In this document: positions 34,383 to 43,408 of the stretch, piece after piece | Position numbering within the stretch: the first letter of the stretch is position 1 | Layout of the letters: every line of letters begins with the position of its first letter | Program-made: the position numbers and the translations under genes | The notes under the pieces: model-generated | Told to the model about the DNA's origin: nothing | What the model saw: the letters and a program-made list of their open reading frames with translations, nothing else | The model's database searches: none | NCBI GenBank assembly: GCA_963930655.1 | Contig: OZ005617.1 | Span: forward strand, 11,073,568 to 11,137,567 | Direction of reading: 5' to 3' | DNA length: 64,000 nt | Source: Myrica gale | Lineage: Eukaryota > Streptophyta > Magnoliopsida > Fagales > Myricaceae

Positions 34383-35595
34383 CTTCGCCCTTCCACTGCC
34401 AATTCCGCTCTCCAAATCTTAACCCCACAGTTGTGTCTCTAATCACATCGCGAACCACTCGAAAATCCGAGCGCGGTTCTCGTAAGCGGCAAATTTATCA
34501 GATCTAGCAGGAAGGGAAGTTGTTAGAGACGTTACTGTTGGAGAAATGAGTTAATGTGAGATTAAAGGCAGTGAATGTGAGTGAGTTGTATTTGAGTAAA
34601 GGAGGGATTTAGGTGGTCACAGCATTGGCTGGGGAATGGGACAAAGTAACTTGCAGAGAGAGAGAAAGAGAGTCTGCCTTTTAACCAAAGGAAGCCTGTC
34701 TTGTAAGAAAAGAGCAGGAGCGTTTTTTCCGCCTCGGTTTTTGGGGGAGATTCAAATCGATCTGGTTGCAAGTCACTGGCCACCTGGCCGAAACACAAAA
34801 CACAGAGTCAGAGAGAGCCAGCACCGGAAGAAAAAAACAAAAAGACAAATAATAATAATAATAATAAATCCTATAGCTGTACGCCCTTTTGATTAAAAAG
34901 TTATTATTATTATTATATTTAAAATTTCAAAAAATATTACTCAAATATTAATATTTTTTACATTAATCCGAACAATTTTTCACATCAATTTTAATATTTT
35001 TTGAAAAGTTTCAACAAATATTCTACATAAATCATATAAAACTATTTTTATCTATACTTTTTTACCAACTTCAATAAAAATAATTTATTTTAAAAAACAT
35101 TTATCAACTTTTACACAAAAATTTATAAAACTCTAATCTACATAAATATTCACTCAACTTTCAAAAATCCTAATAATATTAGAATTTTTTAAAAAAGTTT
35201 CTCAGAAGGTATATATATTTTCCTACTCAATTTGGAACAAGTTTTTTTGGGAGTTGTTTAATATTTTATTACAAATGATAGAAAAAAATTTAGAATTGTT
35301 TAGATGGAATTTGAACTTTTATTGTAGTTTCTGAAAAGTTAATAGTAAAAGTTTAATATTAGACTTAGTATGGGAGTTTATAAAAAAATAGATAAAAAAA
35401 GGTGAGAATATAATAATATGGTATGTAAGGTTGTGCCAAATTAAAATAGAAGATAATATTGTTTATTAGATAAAAATTAAAAACTAACTTATAACGTCTA
35501 TATATGTCCATAATTTGAATTTTGTTTTCGAGGCATATATATGTCTACAGTTACCACTACTAGAGTGTTCTTGTATATATATGTCCATATAACAT
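34383..35595. other. Promoter and upstream region of the RING gene, then AT-rich DNA
   Basis: The 5' UTR and promoter of the minus-strand RING gene must lie just above 34382. A purine run (GAGAGAGAGAAAGAGAG) is at 34655-34672. An (AAT)n run at about 34847-34867 and a (TTA)n run at about 34901-34915 face each other as a potential hairpin. From 34915 to 35595 the DNA is very AT-rich with no gene. A repeated TATATATGTC motif occurs at about 35500-35585. Confidence 0.5.
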
Positions 35596-36068
35596 CATAG
35601 TTAACCTCGTATCTATATGGTAAAATTAATTTTGTAGCTTTTATTAAAAGGGAGATTTAAGCATTTTATCTCTTGAAAATTATCAATGTACGCCTCCATC
35701 CAAATTAAGTATTAAATCAAACAGAAAAGCAAGCAAAATGACTGAAATGCCCCTCCGAGATAAAAGTTTTAAAAAATAATAAAAATTTAAAAATAAATTA
35801 AAAATAAAAAGAGTATTGAAATAGAGTTTCAATAGTGTTAGTTAAAAAAAATTGCTTTTTTTAAAATATCATTTTTTATTTTTTTTTTTAGTAATTTTGC
35901 TTTGAAGGGGCATTTTGGTCATTTTACATATTTTTCCGTCTGACTTAACGGCTGATTTGGACGGGCGGCGTACATTGGTGATTTTTAAAAAATAAACGGC
36001 TCAAATCGCCGTTTTGATAATAGTGGATACAAAATTAATTTTGCCCTATAGATACGGGACTAACTATG
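35596..36068. mobile_element. Foldback (long inverted-repeat) element, 473 bp
   Basis: The left end CATAGTTAACCTCGTATCTA and the right end (reverse complement CATAGTTAGTCCCGTATCTA) pair, as do AAAATTAATTTTGTA on both sides, AATGTACGCC with GGCGTACATT, and CAAAATGACTGAAATGCCCC with GGGGCATTTTGGTCATTTT. Each arm covers most of 200 bp. It has no coding capacity and no clear target duplication, so a Mutator-type MITE is likely but not proven. Confidence 0.6.
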
Positions 36069-36345
36069 AATTTTCTCCTTAAATAAAAATTCAATAATTC
36101 TTTGTATTGTTAATCAAGTAAAAATGTGAAGTAAATCAATGAGAGTTTATAGGATGAAATAACATTCTTTATATGTTCATATAACATTAAATAAACTAGA
36201 GAATTACCTTTAGTTAGAGATTAATTTCTTTGTTCTACTCCTTTTTCTTTCCTTTTAGCATGGTTTCACTTGCCGAGCTTCCTTTCTTTTGTTTCTTTGA
36301 TTTTCTCTTCTTCTCTCTTGGGTTTTCTTTCTTTCTCTCTCGAAG

Positions 36346-36488
36346 GTGGTGTTTGTTAGTCAAAATATTATCTATTTTTATTATAATAAATATAAAAATT
36401 CATTCAAATAATCTTCCTCTTCATTTTTTTACAAACTCCAGCACTCTAAAATTTTAACCATCCTAAAATTTTAACACTCAAACACCAC
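36346..36488. mobile_element. MITE-like element, 143 bp
   Basis: The terminal inverted repeat begins GTGGTGTTTG on the left and ends CAAACACCAC on the right, with imperfect pairing continuing (AGTCAAAATATT against AAAATTTTAACACT). It is AT-rich and non-coding. No convincing target duplication was found. Confidence 0.5.
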
Positions 36489-37677
36489 ATTTTTAAGAAG
36501 CATCTCTCAAATTCCTTCAAAATGAAGTTTCCTTGCAGCTGCTTAGAGGTGCTTGTTACCTACCAGCTTAAATCCACCTCCTCCTTGCCGAAATCTCCAT
36601 TCTTTCAACTGGTTGCTTCCACCTCCAGCTTGTCCTTGGCACCTCAAGCTTCTCCTAAACACCTCAAGTTTTCTTTCTTTCCAGCTCCAGCTTTAGAACT
36701 AATCCTAGGAAATACTCTACAAGTTTTTCATGGGTTCAAGATTTTTCCCTTGATTTCCACGATTTCAAATGGTGCACTCTAAGCTTTGATTTCCATATTT
36801 CTCTAGAATTTTAAGGACTATAGACTAGCGGTGGATTTCTCCTGCATTTCACTATCAGTAGTGGTTGTTCTAAGTTCTCCTTATTGGCTTAATTAACCTT
36901 AGGGTTGTACGTGGCTTATTCAACTCGATCGCCCGACCAAATTTGGTTGGGTTATACACGGGGCTGGGAGTATTTGGGCCTCGATATAACGCAGGTTCAC
37001 CTCTGGTCGACCCGCCCTGCCCGAATCTGGTATATTTCCTAAACCTTAAGTAGTATGCCTCCCTCAAGCCTTAACCCGTCACCGTCTACCTCCTTCTCCC
37101 AGCCGGATTCGAAAATCTCTGTGATGCTTGGTGGAACGATCTGTATGATTAAGAGGCCCAAGGACTTCGTCAAAGCACGTTCTATTTTTGCTTTCTAGCT
37201 GCGAGTTTTATTTTCATTCAAAGCAAAGAAGAATATGTGTTCTAAATGGAAAGTTACTGTTCTTCCCTCTAGCCAAAGGGTTATATTTTAAGCAAGAAAA
37301 GGGAACCGAATCCAAGGGAATCTTGTTGATTTGAACATTTCCTTTTTGATGCAATAAACTTGTCAATGTCGATTTTAGTGGAAGAAATTCTGAGTCGTTT
37401 GACTATGGCTATGTTGCTTTTCTCGCGGGATTGTGATCTTCACTGATGTGGTTTTACAAAGCCAGTTGAAATTCCTCGTTAAAATAAAAAAAAAAAAAAT
37501 TAGTTCGATAGTATTTGGTCGCTGAAACCTTCTGACAGACAGTACCTGAGCCTTCAAATTAATGTCAAAGAGTTATTTGGATTTACAATTTTCATCATAG
37601 TTAAAACTTTGAGAATTTGGTATTTTGGTCGTTGGGTTTATACCCTTTTAACAAATGGGTTATTCATTTTCAAATTT
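36489..37677. other. Stretch without a recognisable gene
   Basis: Open frames at 36522-36782 (plus) and 36870-37067 (minus) have no domain or splice context that supports a gene. Positions 36895-37200 are less AT-rich than the surroundings and could be a worn gene or transposon fragment, but nothing specific is recognised. Confidence 0.35.
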
Positions 37678-37940
37678 ACATGGTGTTTGTGTAAGTAAAA
37701 TTTTAGGGTAAAATTTTAGGGTTTGTGAAAAAGTGAGGAGAGAGAATAAAAAAGTGAAAAAGTTAGTAAAAAGTGAAAAAAGTAGGAGAAAAAGTAAGGA
37801 GCGAGAATGAAAAAGTAAGTGAAAAAGTTGGTAAAAAGTGAAAAAGTTAGTAAAAAGTTAGAGAAAAAGTAAGGAGAGAGAATGAGAATGTAATGACGTT
37901 AAAATTTTAGGGTAAAATTTTAAGTTCACAAACACTATGT
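37678..37940. mobile_element. MITE-like element with inverted ends and internal AGTGAAAAAGT repeats
   Basis: The left end ACATGGTGTTTGTG is matched by CACAAACACTATGT on the right, followed inwards by paired TAAAATTTTA-type blocks for about 36 bp. The interior (37725-37890) is a purine-rich run of variants of GTGAAAAAGTTAGTAAAAA. It is non-coding. The target duplication is not clear. Confidence 0.55.
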
Positions 37941-37942
37941 TT

Positions 37943-38178
37943 AGTCTTTGAGTTTTTTTGTTTAACAAAATGGTTATTCCGTTAATCTTTCGTTCATTTG
38001 CTTAACGGATTTGAAGCGGTCGACCGGATATATGTTTAAAATGTGAGCGGTCGACCGCTAACATAAGCGGTCGACCGGTAGAAATTTGTTGACGTGTTAG
38101 AGAGTTCCGTTAAGCATATGGACGACAGATTAACGGAAGGACCATTTCGTCAAACATAGAAAATCCAAAGGATAGTCT
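37943..38178. mobile_element. Foldback element whose loop carries three TCGA palindromes
   Basis: The arms 37943-38010 (AGTCTTTGAG, then AACAAAATGG, then CCGTTAATC, then TTGCTTAACGGA) and 38105-38178 are imperfect reverse complements. The loop between them holds the palindromes described at 38016-38078. It directly follows the MITE-like element at 37678-37940. It is non-coding. Confidence 0.55.
38016..38078. repeat. Three GCGGTCGACCGC/G palindromes
   Basis: Sites start at 38016 (GCGGTCGACCGG), 38047 (GCGGTCGACCGC, a perfect 12-bp palindrome) and 38067 (GCGGTCGACCGG). The spacings are 31 and 20 bp, close to three and two helical turns. The GC-rich motifs stand out in AT-rich DNA. Confidence 0.85.
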
Positions 38179-38792
38179 ATTGGAATACAAGGCAACACAT
38201 TGAGCCTGTAAAACCTCATCAATGACATTGATGTAATTACATGCATAAATGAGAAGCATTTAAATCTCGTTCCTCCATTTTCTTTTTAACCCTAATTAAT
38301 CCTAGATCATATTCTCTATTTTCCCACTTTTCTCCTAGCCATCACCTTTTTTTTTTGTCCTTCTCTCCCCCTTTTTTTCTCTTTGGCCGACACATTCATC
38401 CCTATTTTTCTCTCTTTTCTCTTTTTATTCTAACCTAGCCGCACCTCACTTTCTCTCCTCTCCCACGTATTTCTCTCTTTAGCCGCACTTCACAATGTTC
38501 ACATTCTCTCTTTTTCTCTCTTTATTTTTAAGTCGTCTCTCTCCTTCCCTTTGTCATCTCTTCTGTTTTTTCTTCTATTTTTCATGTTTCCAACTTCAAG
38601 TTTTATTTTTCAGTTTTTATATTTATTTTTTATGCTTTATTAATTTATTGTCTTGTATTTCAATTCCTAAGATTTGGATTTATGTTTTTTGCTCTTTGAT
38701 TTTCTGTAATTTCTATTTCACTTTCATCATTTACGTATTGTTATTTATTTTTCCGTCATTTGATTTTCGTTATTTACTTTTGTCATTTTACT
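38179..38792. other. Pyrimidine-rich, non-coding stretch
   Basis: Long CT-rich runs (38330-38560) interrupted by repeats of TAGCCGCAC (about 38437 and 38481) resemble LTR leader sequence, but no ends are identified. The plus-strand frame 38495-38854 is Phe/Ser/Leu-rich only because of the base composition. Confidence 0.4.
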
Positions 38793-39165
38793 TAAGGTTT
38801 AAATGCACCACATACCCTTGTGGTATTTCCATTTTGCAAATATCCTTATGGTAAGAAAAGTTCGTTTTGTATCCCTAAGATAATCTTTCTTATTAAAATA
38901 TGTCCTTTCGTCTTTGACCGTTAAAAAACTTAACGAGAATAGGTGACGTGACACGTCTCCCACATGTCAGCACCAATTAAAACGTGCCACGTGTCTATTG
39001 GCCCCACTATCTCCATGTCATATGCTCAGTCACCTGCCAACTAGATGCTCAGTCATCATCTCTTTTCCATGTCAGTATAAAAAATGAATAATACAAATAT
39101 TTTTCAAAACGGCATCGTGCTCCAAGGAAAAATCCCATGTGGCTCTTCTCCCCCACCGGAAGCAT

Positions 39166-39395
39166 TCATTAGCTCGTTATTTAGTCCGAATTGGTGAAAT
39201 GACAGAATTCATAAAAAATATTCAACAGGCACTGGAAGGGGCCCTATGAGAATTTAAAAATCCGATACTTTAACAGAGAAATGTATCCAGAATGGAATGA
39301 TTTTGAATATCGATTCACTAGTAAAAAACCTTCTCCTATTTTTGAATTGCCGAAATGAGAACTTTATGTAAGAATCGAAGCCCCAAAGGGCAATT
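39166..39395 (+). pseudogene. ndhH: Fragment of plastid ndhH inside the Mutator-like element
   Basis: Plus-strand frames give [20 protein letters not shown], then (after a frameshift at about 39240) [38 protein letters not shown] and ELYVRIEAPKG. This is the C-terminal third of the 49-kDa subunit H of the plastid NAD(P)H dehydrogenase complex. A stop (TGA, 39355-39357) and the frameshift show it is dead. It begins 12 bp inside the left inverted repeat. A nuclear plastid insertion captured by, or landing in, the element explains it. Confidence 0.8.
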
Positions 39396-39604
39396 TATAT
39401 TCACATTTCCTGGAACTGGACCTCCCCAGCCCATGTTAGGATTTCCCGGCATTGGACCCCAACCAGTAGTTTGATTCTCTGGCCTCGTTCTTGTTCCAAC
39501 AGTTTGGTTCTCTGCAACATCCATGCCCCAAGTTAGGGTGGCTGGAGTTGGAGGCTGAATGTTTGACTAATTACCTGGAAGTGGATGTCTCCAAGGGTTA
39601 GATG

Positions 39605-41304
39605 TGTTGGGGTCCACACCCATATTAGATAGATTTGGAATAGAAGTAGACTTCTAGAGGAAGTTTACTTCCTCCCCATTCTGAGTTTAATGTTTTCTCT
39701 TAGGTTTCTCTTTGTATTTTTTCCTATAAATCTCTAGCTTATGTTATAGGAGAAAAGTGAGATGTGAGACGTTAGTCTTGGGCAAAGAGAGTGGGTTATG
39801 TTACTTCCTCCCCATTCCACACGCGCTGAAGAGATCTAGGGCGAGTGGGTCTCACTCGTCGCACGCGCCCGTCCCCAGTCAGCTGACATGTGTCTTAACA
39901 CGTTAGCATCCAAGTTAGCAAGTGGGTTCCAAGACATTACGTCAGCATTTCCACGTCATCCGGCACGTTAGCATGGGTTCCAGACAACGCCACATCATCG
40001 TGCCATGTCAGCAGGGAATATTCAGAGGAATTAGAATATTCTAGAAGATTCTGGTTTTTTTCTTCCATTGTGGTTATTCGGCTGGTTTAGGGGCTTTTAG
40101 ACCAGTTTTCGAGCAGGTCATATTGGTACCTATGGTTTTAGGCCATCCCGAAGCCATTGGTTCAGTCAGAATTTTGAAATTTGGCCTCGATAAGTGTGAA
40201 TTGAGATGGCGGAGAGTATGGTTACCGGTATGATGATGTTATCTACTACGAATTACATGAGTTGAAAGCCACGGATGGAGGATATCCTTTATGCAAAGGA
40301 TATATACGATCCATTGGAGAACGAGGACAAGAAACCGGAGGGGATTGACGAGGCAAAGTGGAAGAAGTTCAACCGGAAGGCTAGAGGGTTGATTCATCAA
40401 TGGATTGGGCCAGGGGTATTCCATCATGTAGCCAAAGAGACAAGCGCTTTTGAATTATGGGACAGGAATATAGGAGGCCGGGATAAATCCAGAGGAAAGA
40501 GTCGCAAGATTACCTGCTTCTATTGTGACCAAGAGATGCATATCATGCGGAATTGTCCAAAGTACAAAGCAAAGAAAGAGAAATCATCAGAAGCCTTACT
40601 GATGATTGATGACTCTGAAGTCATGTAGCACGTTGAGGTGCTTGGTACCAGCCGGTGGAGATGCAAGAGTAGGGAGAGATATTGTTCTACATGGGTCCGA
40701 CGGTACAAGTAAGGGATGTGGGCACCCTAGGCGGGGGTGCAGGACACTTAGATGAGAGTGTGGTTGGTCGTCTAGTGACAAGGACGAGGTTGGAGTGCCA
40801 GTAGAAGAAGGATGCAATGGGTGATGAGCAAGGGGGAACAACATACACCAAAGTTGCAGGAATGTTCTACTGATGGGAGCCGGGGATGCACTCAACCGAA
40901 AGATGTCAGGAATTGATTCTTCCCTTATGGGTATGGAGGGGGAAAATTGTTGGGGTCCATACCCATATTAAATAGACTTGGAATAGAAGTAGACTTCTAG
41001 AGGAAGTTTACTTCCTCCCCATTCCATGTTTAAGGTTTTCTCTTAGGTTTCTCTTTGTATTTTTTCCTATAAATAGATGCTTATGTTATAGGAGAAAGTG
41101 GGACGTGGGATGTGAGACGTGAGTCTTGGGCAGAGAGAGAGAAAAAAAAGATAGTGTGATGTGGCTATTGTATTGGGCGGGTAGAGTGATTTTTTTAAGC
41201 GCTCTTAATAAAATTGTTCTGGGGTGGACGTAGGCCGGATTGAGGCCGAACCACGTAAATTCTTAGTGTTCATTTCTTTAATATTCGTACCGTTTTTCCC
41301 AACA
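39605..41304 (+). mobile_element. Gag-only LTR retrotransposon (TR-GAG type) with target duplication AGATG
   Basis: The element starts TGTTGGGGTCC and ends TTTTTCCCAACA, flanked by AGATG at 39600-39604 and 41305-41309. The 3' LTR is 40948-41304 (357 bp), preceded by a polypurine tract (GGAGGGGGAAAAT). The 5' LTR matches it for about 190 bp (39605-39793) and then is deleted into leader sequence. The only coding region is a shortened copia gag. It depends on enzymes from other copia elements, and this copy is now itself defective. Confidence 0.85.
40206..40628 (+). pseudogene. Shortened copia gag of the TR-GAG element
   Basis: From ATG at 40206 the frame reads MAESMVTGM, then TTNYMS, and meets a stop where the conserved Trp of the gag N-terminus is expected (TGA at 40257-40259). 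It resumes as KPRMEDILYAKDIYDPLENE, KKFNRKARGLIHQW and HHVAKETSAFELWD. The middle of gag is missing and the frame goes straight to a basic stretch and one CCHC knuckle, CFYCDQEMHIMRNC, ending at 40626-40628. Gag coats the element RNA. The knuckle binds nucleic acid. Confidence 0.8.
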
Positions 41305-42262
41305 AGATGGAGGTAAGCCTGAGAAGCCTGCAATGGGAAATTCTCCCTGGATTTCCTGTGCTGAAGGAAGCAAAAATATGGACATAGGGATCACCCCAGT
41401 TGTCAAGAGCAAGTGGTTGCGGCATAGTAGCAGGATTATTTGGTTCTACCTACTGGGATGGAGCACTTCCCCAGGATTGGGATTCACTCCCAAGTAATGC
41501 GCCTGAAGTGATCATTTCAGGTTTTGGAACTGAATCAGACCCCATCCTTGAGTTTCAAGAGGAGGGTTATGATTAGCCACAACCTGTTCCATATTGTTAA
41601 GATTAGAGCCAGTGCTCTTCATATCAGCATCAGGGCTTTCGTAAGGCTGCACCATTGCTACACCTGTTGTTGCTTGAATTGTAGTGGGAGAAGGAAGGTT
41701 TGTTGAATCATTTTCGTTATTAGTACCCCACCCATCTAAAGAAATTTCTGCGGGAGGAGGATTGGGAATCTGAGTCCATTGAAGTGATGGTTGGTGCTCG
41801 AAAGAATCGAAGTGACGGGGAGGGAAATTTTGGGGGAAATTTTAGGGTCTGGGAATTTGGGGGAAAAAAATTGGGGGGGGGGGAAGAGACGACTAAGTGA
41901 ATTAGGGGAGAAGAGCCACATGAGGTTTTTTCTTAAAGCACGGCGCCGTTTTGAAAAATATTTGGATTATTCATTTTTTTAACTGACGTGGAAAAAAGAT
42001 GATGACTGGGCATCTAGTTGGCAAGCGACTGAGCATATGACATGGAGATAGTGGAGTCATCAAACACATGTCATGTTTTAATTAGTGCTGATGCGTGAAA
42101 GACGTGTCACGTCACCTATTCCCGTTAAGTTTTTAACGGGCAAAGACGGAATGACATATTTTTATAAAAAAGATTATCTTACATATACAAAACGAACTTT
42201 TCTTACCATAGGGACATATTTGCAAAATAGAAATACCACACATGAGGTGCATTTAAGCCTTA

Positions 42263-43408
42263 CATTTTTAGTTTATGTTTTGTGTTGAGTGTGAATTTAG
42301 CTTTGTTAGAATATTTTGATCTAAAGCTGACGGCGTAAATCCTCTAAATTATAAAGTTAATCAGATTAAACTTTCGAGCATCTGATTGATTTTGCAAGTT
42401 CACGATTTTACATATGAAGAACGTTAGGATTTTCCAACAACGTTATCTTTACTATCTTCGTTTAATTCTCCAAAATCCAAAAATAAGGATCTAAACTGTG
42501 TTAAGTAAACTTTCCATTTTTTATGCGAGTTTAAAATTAATTCATTTTTCTTGAAAATATCTAATTTTTTAGGCTAATTATTACACTGCATAACTCTATT
42601 ACTTGGAATACCCTTTGCATTGCTAATTTAAAAGTGAGTCACTTATCCAACCTAAACAATTAGTAGTCTTTAATTACGTTGCCTTTATTTGAGGTTAAAG
42701 TTGATAGGGGTAGTTTTGGAAACAAAATATTTTTTTAGTTCAAATATAATACATTTAAATGATCTCACCATAAAAATGTTTGACACCCACAAATGAAATA
42801 CATGGTATAAAATAAATAGTAAGCATATTTGACTGACCTCTTTAGGGAGATCAGCCGTTTCTAAACGGAAGGATTTTATACTAGAAATATGGATTTCCTT
42901 AGGATTGACCAATGAAGAGAGCTACTACAATTACAGATTAGGACATCAGCCACCCCCTGCACTTTGGGAAAAGTTTTGATCCTAAAATTTCAGTCCTAAC
43001 AGGTCCTAACTTGAGTTTTCATAACACTATTAGAACCTATTAAGACTAAAGCTTTAAGACCGAATCTTGTCCCCTGCACTTCTCTTGGCTTCAGGACGCA
43101 ACCCTTGGTCACTATATGCACAAGCCCGAAAATAGCAAACATTTAAATATCTTAGGTTTTAATTTTTGAAACATATATTTACCTCTGCACTAGCTTTGGG
43201 AAGCAGATACATTACGCCGATTAAATTACAAGTTGAAGTACTGAACCTTAAGTTAAAACAAAATAATTTACCATGACTTCTACTAATTAGCTTAGGAATC
43301 TATTGCTGGTGCTTTAGGCCTCAATAAAATCATCAGCCTTCATGTCACTCAAGTCACCTGAAATGGCCTTCACTTGAAGCCCGCACTTGTTTCCACAATC
43401 ATCAGCCT
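42263..43408. other. AT-rich flank, probable 3' untranslated region of the beta-amylase gene
   Basis: No gene or clear repeat is recognised. The right end adjoins the last coding exon of the minus-strand beta-amylase gene and should contain its 3' UTR. Confidence 0.4.

Larger units (their letters stand above)
39396..41860 (-). pseudogene. Captured nuclear gene fragment, Gly/Trp/Asn/Pro-rich (CCCH zinc-finger 19/44-like tail)
   Basis: On the minus strand, 41310-41860 gives SLQWTQIPNPPPAEISLDGW, then SPTTIQATTGVAMVQPYESP, GSDSVPKPEMITSGALLGSE and SQSWGSAPS. After the interrupting element (39605-41304) come MDVAENQTVGTRTRPENQT and GWGPMPGNPNMGWGGPVPGN (39396-39524). Repeated WG and GNxN patterns resemble the C-terminal region of plant GYF/Plus-3/CCCH-type proteins of the NERD family. 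That match is from memory and is tentative. Frameshifts and stops make it non-functional. Lack of introns at expected places was not tested. Confidence 0.5.
38793..42262. mobile_element. Mutator-like element (Pack-MULE type) carrying captured sequences
   Basis: Long terminal inverted repeats (38793-39153 and 41906-42262, about 360 bp) begin TAAGGTTTAAATGCACC and end GGTGCATTTAAGCCTTA. The flanks CATTTTACT and CATTTTTAG agree at 6 of 9 bases, a possible worn 9-bp target duplication. There is no transposase. Instead the interior holds a plastid ndhH piece and part of a nuclear gene, as in Pack-MULEs, later interrupted by a gag-only LTR element. The inverted repeats differ by small indels, so it is not recent. 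Confidence 0.75.

Noticed and set aside
34061..34442. Overlapping frames with TTG starts around the first RING exon
   Set aside because: The ATG at 34382 with the following GT donor at 34213-34214 gives a phase-consistent gene. The others do not.
36870..37200. Possible host gene on either strand
   Set aside because: The more GC-rich stretch has no consistent frame, splice sites or recognisable domain.
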